Assembly (NCBI GenBank): GCA_002005505.1
Contig: KV908373.1
Span: forward strand, 532,475-596,474
From: Botryococcus braunii
Lineage: Eukaryota; Chlorophyta; Trebouxiophyceae
Length of the DNA: 64,000 bases
Direction of reading: 5' to 3'
Program-made: the position numbers and the translations under genes
Part shown: in pieces, positions 59,696 through 64,000 of the stretch
How positions within the stretch are numbered: the first letter of the stretch is position 1
Layout: each line of letters begins with the position of its first letter
Notes under the pieces: model-generated
Database searches by the model: none
What the model saw: only the letters and a program-made list of their open reading frames with translations
What the model was told of the DNA's origin: nothing

Positions 59696-59980
59696 GTGAG
59701 GGAGAACACTTGTGAAAAAGAGGGGATGATCCAGGGACAAGCTTTTTTGCTAGATCACCAGTCAGACAGTGACGACGAGCAGCCAAATCAGGTTGTTAAA
59801 CAGCAGTTTGGGGTTGTCCCAACAGAACCGAAAAAGAAGAGAAAGAACAGAGGCAGGACTCGTGCTGCACGCAAGGCGAGTAAGGCGATGAAGATGGTTG
59901 AGGCCATGGAGGGAGTTGTTTGGCAGTCCGAGCCAGCCGCACTGAGTGACGTTGCTGATACAGCTACAATAGCTGCATAA
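59696..59980 (+). CDS. Hypothetical 94-residue basic ORF
   Basis: Contains an acidic patch HQSDSDDEQ followed by a strongly basic EPKKKRKNRGRTRAARKASK, which resembles a nuclear-localisation or nucleic-acid-binding tail. L and N Gag also pair acidic and basic stretches, so this may be another gag fragment. No family is recognised. Confidence 0.3.
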   Translation: MRENTCEKEGMIQGQAFLLDHQSDSDDEQPNQVVKQQFGVVPTEPKKKRKNRGRTRAARKASKAMKMVEAMEGVVWQSEPAALSDVADTATIAA

Positions 59981-59985
59981 GGGAC

Positions 59986-61130
59986 TTATGTCTGAGAGAG
60001 AAGGTCATTTGTTTTGTGCTGCAGAAGCACATGTGCATTACTGTGAGGGAGTGAGACTGCAAGGACATGAGCAAGTAAAGTAAGCTGTGCTACAAGAACT
60101 ATGCAGCAGCACCAGACTCCGAAGCTTGCATCAGAATTGCCTTGTTTTTGACCTTCACAATTTGCTGACAATCTAAGGGGAACATGTCACCCCAGTACTA
60201 CCTGTTATTTGTTTTTGGAGCTGGTGGACAAGACCTGCTTAATCAGAACCCGCTTAAAATATATTGCTTGCGGTTGAGCAAGAATTTGAGAAGTCAGTTC
60301 AAGAGTCCATCATTGTCCAGTGATATGTTGGCTTATTTTGTTATAAGTTGACATAACATGGGTCAGGACTCAGTTTATCATAACAAACAATATGAAGTAC
60401 CATAGTTGCACTTGCGATTTAGTGCAGTATAAGTGCTGTACGATCTTCTTCTTGTTTGCAAAAACAAGAACGTTCGTAATTTAAGTTCATGACAAAAGTT
60501 CCAAGTCATGGTTCCAGCATTCGGGCAACGGTTCACCCGGGAGGAAGACTCCCGTTCGTAAAAGGAGCAGAAAAGAATATCAAATGTATTACTTCTGACG
60601 TAATGTTGAGAAATTAGCAAAATACTTATCGAGAATCAGGGATATACTGGAAATCATAAGTGCAATTCATCATTACTTCTTCCACGAAGATACGCTGTCA
60701 CGGCACTTATTGTCCTTGATCTTATAAGAAGGAATATCTAATTAGGAAAAGGAATATGGGCCCGGGAGGCCTGAACTCTCACCCCAATACTCCCGGCAGT
60801 GTCACTCCATGGCTGGAACCTTTTCCACTCTTACCCCGTTGGATCAGTCGAGCAAATGAAACTCGAGAAAACCTTAGAACGAGGATGTGACAGGAGTCCT
60901 AAACATACATGCACAACACCCCTCTCAGCCACCCAACACATCTACTATACTCGGATAGAGCACCCTAAAACCCCTAAATCCCTACACAATATATTTATGG
61001 GGATCAGTATGGGGCAAGTGGAGGTTTTGTTCCTTACTGTAAGTGAGCGTTTGGGTGGGAGTCCGGGGGCAGATGGGGCCCTCACCATGCCCCAGAAGGT
61101 CCCGTGTCCATTCAAATAGGAAGCGGGGTG
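59986..61130. other. Unassigned stretch
   Basis: No gene, RNA or element boundary supported. ORFs are short and lack motifs. Confidence 0.4.
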
Positions 61131-61163
61131 CGTGAGTCAGTGTTTAATTTTTTGTATTTCCTT

Positions 61164-61885
61164 GGCGGCCACTGGCCGTAGAATGCCATCTTTTCCTCAC
61201 ATATTGAGGCCATTGCTGGCCTTGACCTGTGGACAACTACCGTTTTCCGCAGCCACACTGGCCTTAAAACACAAAATATCACTTCGTCGTTGCGGCCACG
61301 CTGGCATTAACACCATGGATTTTGCCTGTTAAAGGCAACCGCAAGCACGCATTAACAAACACGTGCTCTCTAAGCACAATGCAAATACCACCGATTCTGA
61401 CTCACTTTCTTGTTTTGTTTGACACCAAACTGACCTTTAGTCTTCTACACAATAGTGTCGCGTTTTGCTACATTCACTCATCCATCGTTGGTACGAGATG
61501 CTGTCAATGGTATAGGGGCAGCGCTTGAGCCGGGATAGATTACTGAGCAAAGGGGGCTCCATCCTATTTCTCTCAGCAGTTTTCAAAAGATTCATCACGC
61601 TAAATTGTCTTTCATTCTTGACTGAGGTTACTGGCATGCAAAACATGATTTGTGCTGGCAAGCCATAGCTGATTTGTGCTAGCAAGCCATAGCAAAATTG
61701 TCGAGGGCCCAAATCAGGCCGACGGAAGGCCCGTTTGCTGTACGGATTGCGGCCATGGGTGGCCGTGAGCCGAGGTGATCTAGTCGATCTCGCGGCCAAA
61801 ATGGCCGTAAAGGGGGGTGTCAAACTGGTGCCAGTGCGGCCGTTTTCGGGCCATTTTCCTTCTTTGCGGCCAGAATGGCCGTAGT
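61164..61885. repeat. Cluster of GCGGCCA...TGGCCGT hairpins
   Basis: About eight short palindromes share GGCCA-spacer-TGGCC, at about 61164, 61206, 61249, 61291, 61748, 61790, 61837 and 61865. The clearest are GCGGCCAAAATGGCCGTAA and GCGGCCAGAATGGCCGTAG. Stems are 5-8 bp with loops of about 2-6 bases. The last one lies 5 bp before an A run. Confidence 0.7.
61500..61634 (-). pseudogene. hAT transposase C-terminal dimerisation relic
   Basis: The minus-strand frame reads PVTSVKNERQFSVMNLLKTA followed by ERNRMEPPLLSNLSRLK. This fits the hAT dimerisation signature (small residues, then ERxFSxMNxIKTxxRNRM and a Leu-rich helix). No upstream catalytic domain is visible in the window, and the surrounding frame is filled with hairpin-repeat translation, so this is a fragment. 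Confidence 0.65.
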
Positions 61886-61888
61886 CGG

Positions 61889-61919
<31 letters not shown>
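61889..61919. repeat. A31 tract
   Basis: Thirty-one consecutive A on the + strand directly after the hairpin cluster. It could be the tail of a retroposed transcript whose body is the hairpin-rich DNA to its left. No flanking target duplication could be fixed. Confidence 0.7.
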
Positions 61920-61920
<1 letters not shown>

Positions 61921-64000
61921 ACTGTGCGTGAGTGTCATGTGATCGTGATAATTTGAGATTTGTGTAAGGCCATGTACAGGAGCAATCCAGTGTGTGCTTA
62001 GCAAAACGTTAGGGTAGTGTTGGCTAGGTTATATGTGCTGCCAAGAATGATAGCCTGTAATACCCCATTCAAGCAAGGTAAAACCATCCTCGTTCCCATT
62101 AGAAGCCTCAAAATGTGTATTATTGTGCTTTGTTGTTTCTTTTCCGGTTGCGGATCCCCCGTGACATCCAATGGTTCCCCACATACCACCCGAAATCCCC
62201 TCGTCGCACCCTGGAAACAATACAATCAAGGAGTAAGACATGATTTAGAAAAAATAGAGCGGAAAGTTGAGGCGAAAAAATGAGGCAGGCGCTCTATTAT
62301 ATGCTGTGGAAGTGCTTTTCCAGACCAGTCGGTCCTGAACGAGTCGCCATGCAGTAGCAGAAACATGGCATGCGGTGTTAAAACAGACGATAAGACGGAA
62401 AGAGCGGGCTCACTGTGAAGCCCACGAGCCGCGGTTCGTCAAGTAGGCTGGTGCTGGGTAGCAGAGGGGTGGCTAACGAAAAATACTCGGGGGCCCAGCC
62501 GAGGTCGGCCCAGGGGGCAGGAAAAAGTGGGAGGGAAGGGAAAAAGCGGATCTAGTGGTAGGGACTCGCACCCCGGTCAGTTACAAAGGTGTGCACATCT
62601 CACACGTGGGGGATTGCGTGCAGGAACGCATCCCATAACATCGGGTTAGATACCCCATAGTAAGGGGCTATGCGAGGAATGATTCGTAAGACTCTATGTA
62701 ATTTTGCGTGTACCTCATATCCTGCCCGAAGGAAACGGAGATAACATCCCTAAGTAGCCATGCAGCAAGAGTAGTGCATAATAAGCGAAAATGCCACAAT
62801 TGGGCGAAAATGACGCCCCACTTGCAAATCTCGGACAAACACGAATGGGGTTAGGGAACGATGATGATCCACGGTATTGCCCGGTATTGTGGACTCTGTC
62901 GCTTGTCAAATACCCCGACGTGAAAGCAACTTGATCTTGTGGTGTAAACACTCCCAGACCGAAGTACAAGTGCATGACGTCGGCGTTGTAAGTCCTGCCC
63001 CAATGTCCCAAGACGGATTGTTGCATTTAAGGCGCCTGCCCTCGAACAGTACTGTACAGACTAGTACAGACTAGTCACTTGGATTTCCTGGGCTAAGAGT
63101 TTGGATTGATAAGTTGCTCACGTTGAAATTTGCAACCAAGAAGGAAAAAGGAGATGTATACAATTTTGCGTTCCCTCATCTCGATGGTGTGTGTGTGACC
63201 TTTGCTTCCCATGTCTGAAGAGTCGACGTTGACATCGTCTTCCACCGCCCTCCACGTCTTAGAGCGAGGTATCCACCACTTTGCTACCTAGTTGCGAGGT
63301 GGCTAGGTGCGCTTAACAAGTCCTCTGCGTGGGAACAAATCTAGGGAGACGTCTTTAACCTTTCGCGAGCATTGAGAGGTCTGTGGCCCCAACCTTTCGC
63401 GTCCATGGAAAGGGTCTGTGGAGAGGTCCCGCAGGGGCTCAAGACGCGGAAACATCGCATGAGTAACCAGCAAATGCTCCACATTGTTTCAATATTACAA
63501 TTAATAGCGATGCACACTTGATTCTGATTGAATGCGAAGCGTTATGGCAATTCCTGCCAGTCGCAGTACCCTGTACGAGCTAGGTGAGGAACACCACGTC
63601 AGATTTGCAAACTGTGGAGCTAGGAAAGTCTTTGGCTAGTCAGTACCTGCCAATCTTACAAGAAGCTAGCGGTTCCATGAATCTGATGCGCAGAGAGTAA
63701 GATATACCGAATGCTAGGCGCAACATCTGGTTCGAACAAAACGATTACAAGTTAAGACCGGTTGCTGCCAAACCTTGATGTTTGATAGATAGTCAATCAT
63801 TGCTCATTTTTGCGTTGGAAGCAGTTGGTTGGTATGCTAAAGAGTGCTTGTGTGCGGGAGCCGTTCCTCCCGGCCCTGGGAGTCCCGGCCCGGTCCAGTA
63901 CCCTCAGGGTACTGCCCTGGTATTTCCGGATTGCCTTCTATTTTGCTACATTTCCCACAGACAACAGTAACCTTCATATGCCTCAGCCCAACGTGCATTT
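61920..64000. other. Unassigned 3' flank
   Basis: No supported gene. Small features include CAGACTAGTA repeated near 63058-63075, two AACCTTTCGCG phrases at 63357-63400, and a palindrome GTACCCTCAGGGTAC at about 63898-63912 next to GGCCCGG-rich sequence. ORFs are under about 105 codons without motifs. Confidence 0.4.

Noticed and set aside
62641..62675. Small-subunit rRNA fragment (GGGTTAGATACCCC resembles the conserved GATTAGATACCC)
   Set aside because: No further rRNA similarity is visible on either side; a short chance match.

Overview
This window looks like nuclear DNA of a streptophyte green alga or other plant-lineage eukaryote. The evidence is a spliced prolyl 4-hydroxylase gene with GT-AG introns, long CT/GT/CA microsatellites, a chromodomain Ty3/gypsy family, a Ty1/copia element, and a piece of plastid rpl36 in an AT-rich patch. 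The size of the nest and the intron style recall a large charophyte genome such as Chara. That is an impression from memory, not a search result.

Layout. 1-1475 is gene-free apart from a 126-bp tandem duplication. 1476-6163 is the only clear host gene, a membrane-anchored 2-oxoglutarate-dependent prolyl 4-hydroxylase whose seven exons I reconstructed; one intron carries a very long CT/GT microsatellite. 6367-7282 is simple sequence. 7283-11370 is mostly unassigned but contains the plastid rpl36 fragment near 9040-9105. 11371-58440 is almost entirely retroelement. 58441-64000 holds two small unknown ORFs, a hAT transposase relic, a cluster of GGCC hairpins beside an A-tract, and unassigned DNA.

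The retroelement block is a set of nested insertions whose target-site duplications (TSDs) can be read directly. The background is a Ty3/gypsy-like family present as L1 (+, 11371-18302) and L2 (-, 18303-19098 continuing at 48160-52230), plus a related copy N (52231-58440). Element K (+, 19099-48154, TSD CACGG) sits in L2. Element J2 (-, 21686-43257, TSD CCCTG) sits in the pol gene of K. J2 contains G1 (+, 34597-42073, TSD CCCGG), an intact sister of K, and also J (+, 22191-30658, TSD GACAC), a coding-less relative of J2. J in turn contains C (+, 22728-29739, TSD GGCAC), an intact copia element with one 1737-codon polyprotein. The deepest path has five levels: L2, K, J2, J, C. Separately, L1 gag is interrupted by a 612-bp terminal-repeat miniature element (TRIM, TSD CATTT), and the N integrase by a 339-bp insertion (TSD CATGT).

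Functionally, G1 (gag, pol with chromodomain) and C look able to encode all their own proteins. K is split by J2 and has a 1-bp frameshift. J2 has lost most of gag and carries stops, while J, the TRIM and the 339-bp insert encode nothing, so they would need helper proteins. The most unusual candidates are a PHD finger between RNase H and integrase in the L family, a TRIM whose LTR contains consensus RNA polymerase III A and B boxes, an uncharacterised conserved region between gag and protease in L and N, and an in-frame UGA separating gag from pol in K and G1.
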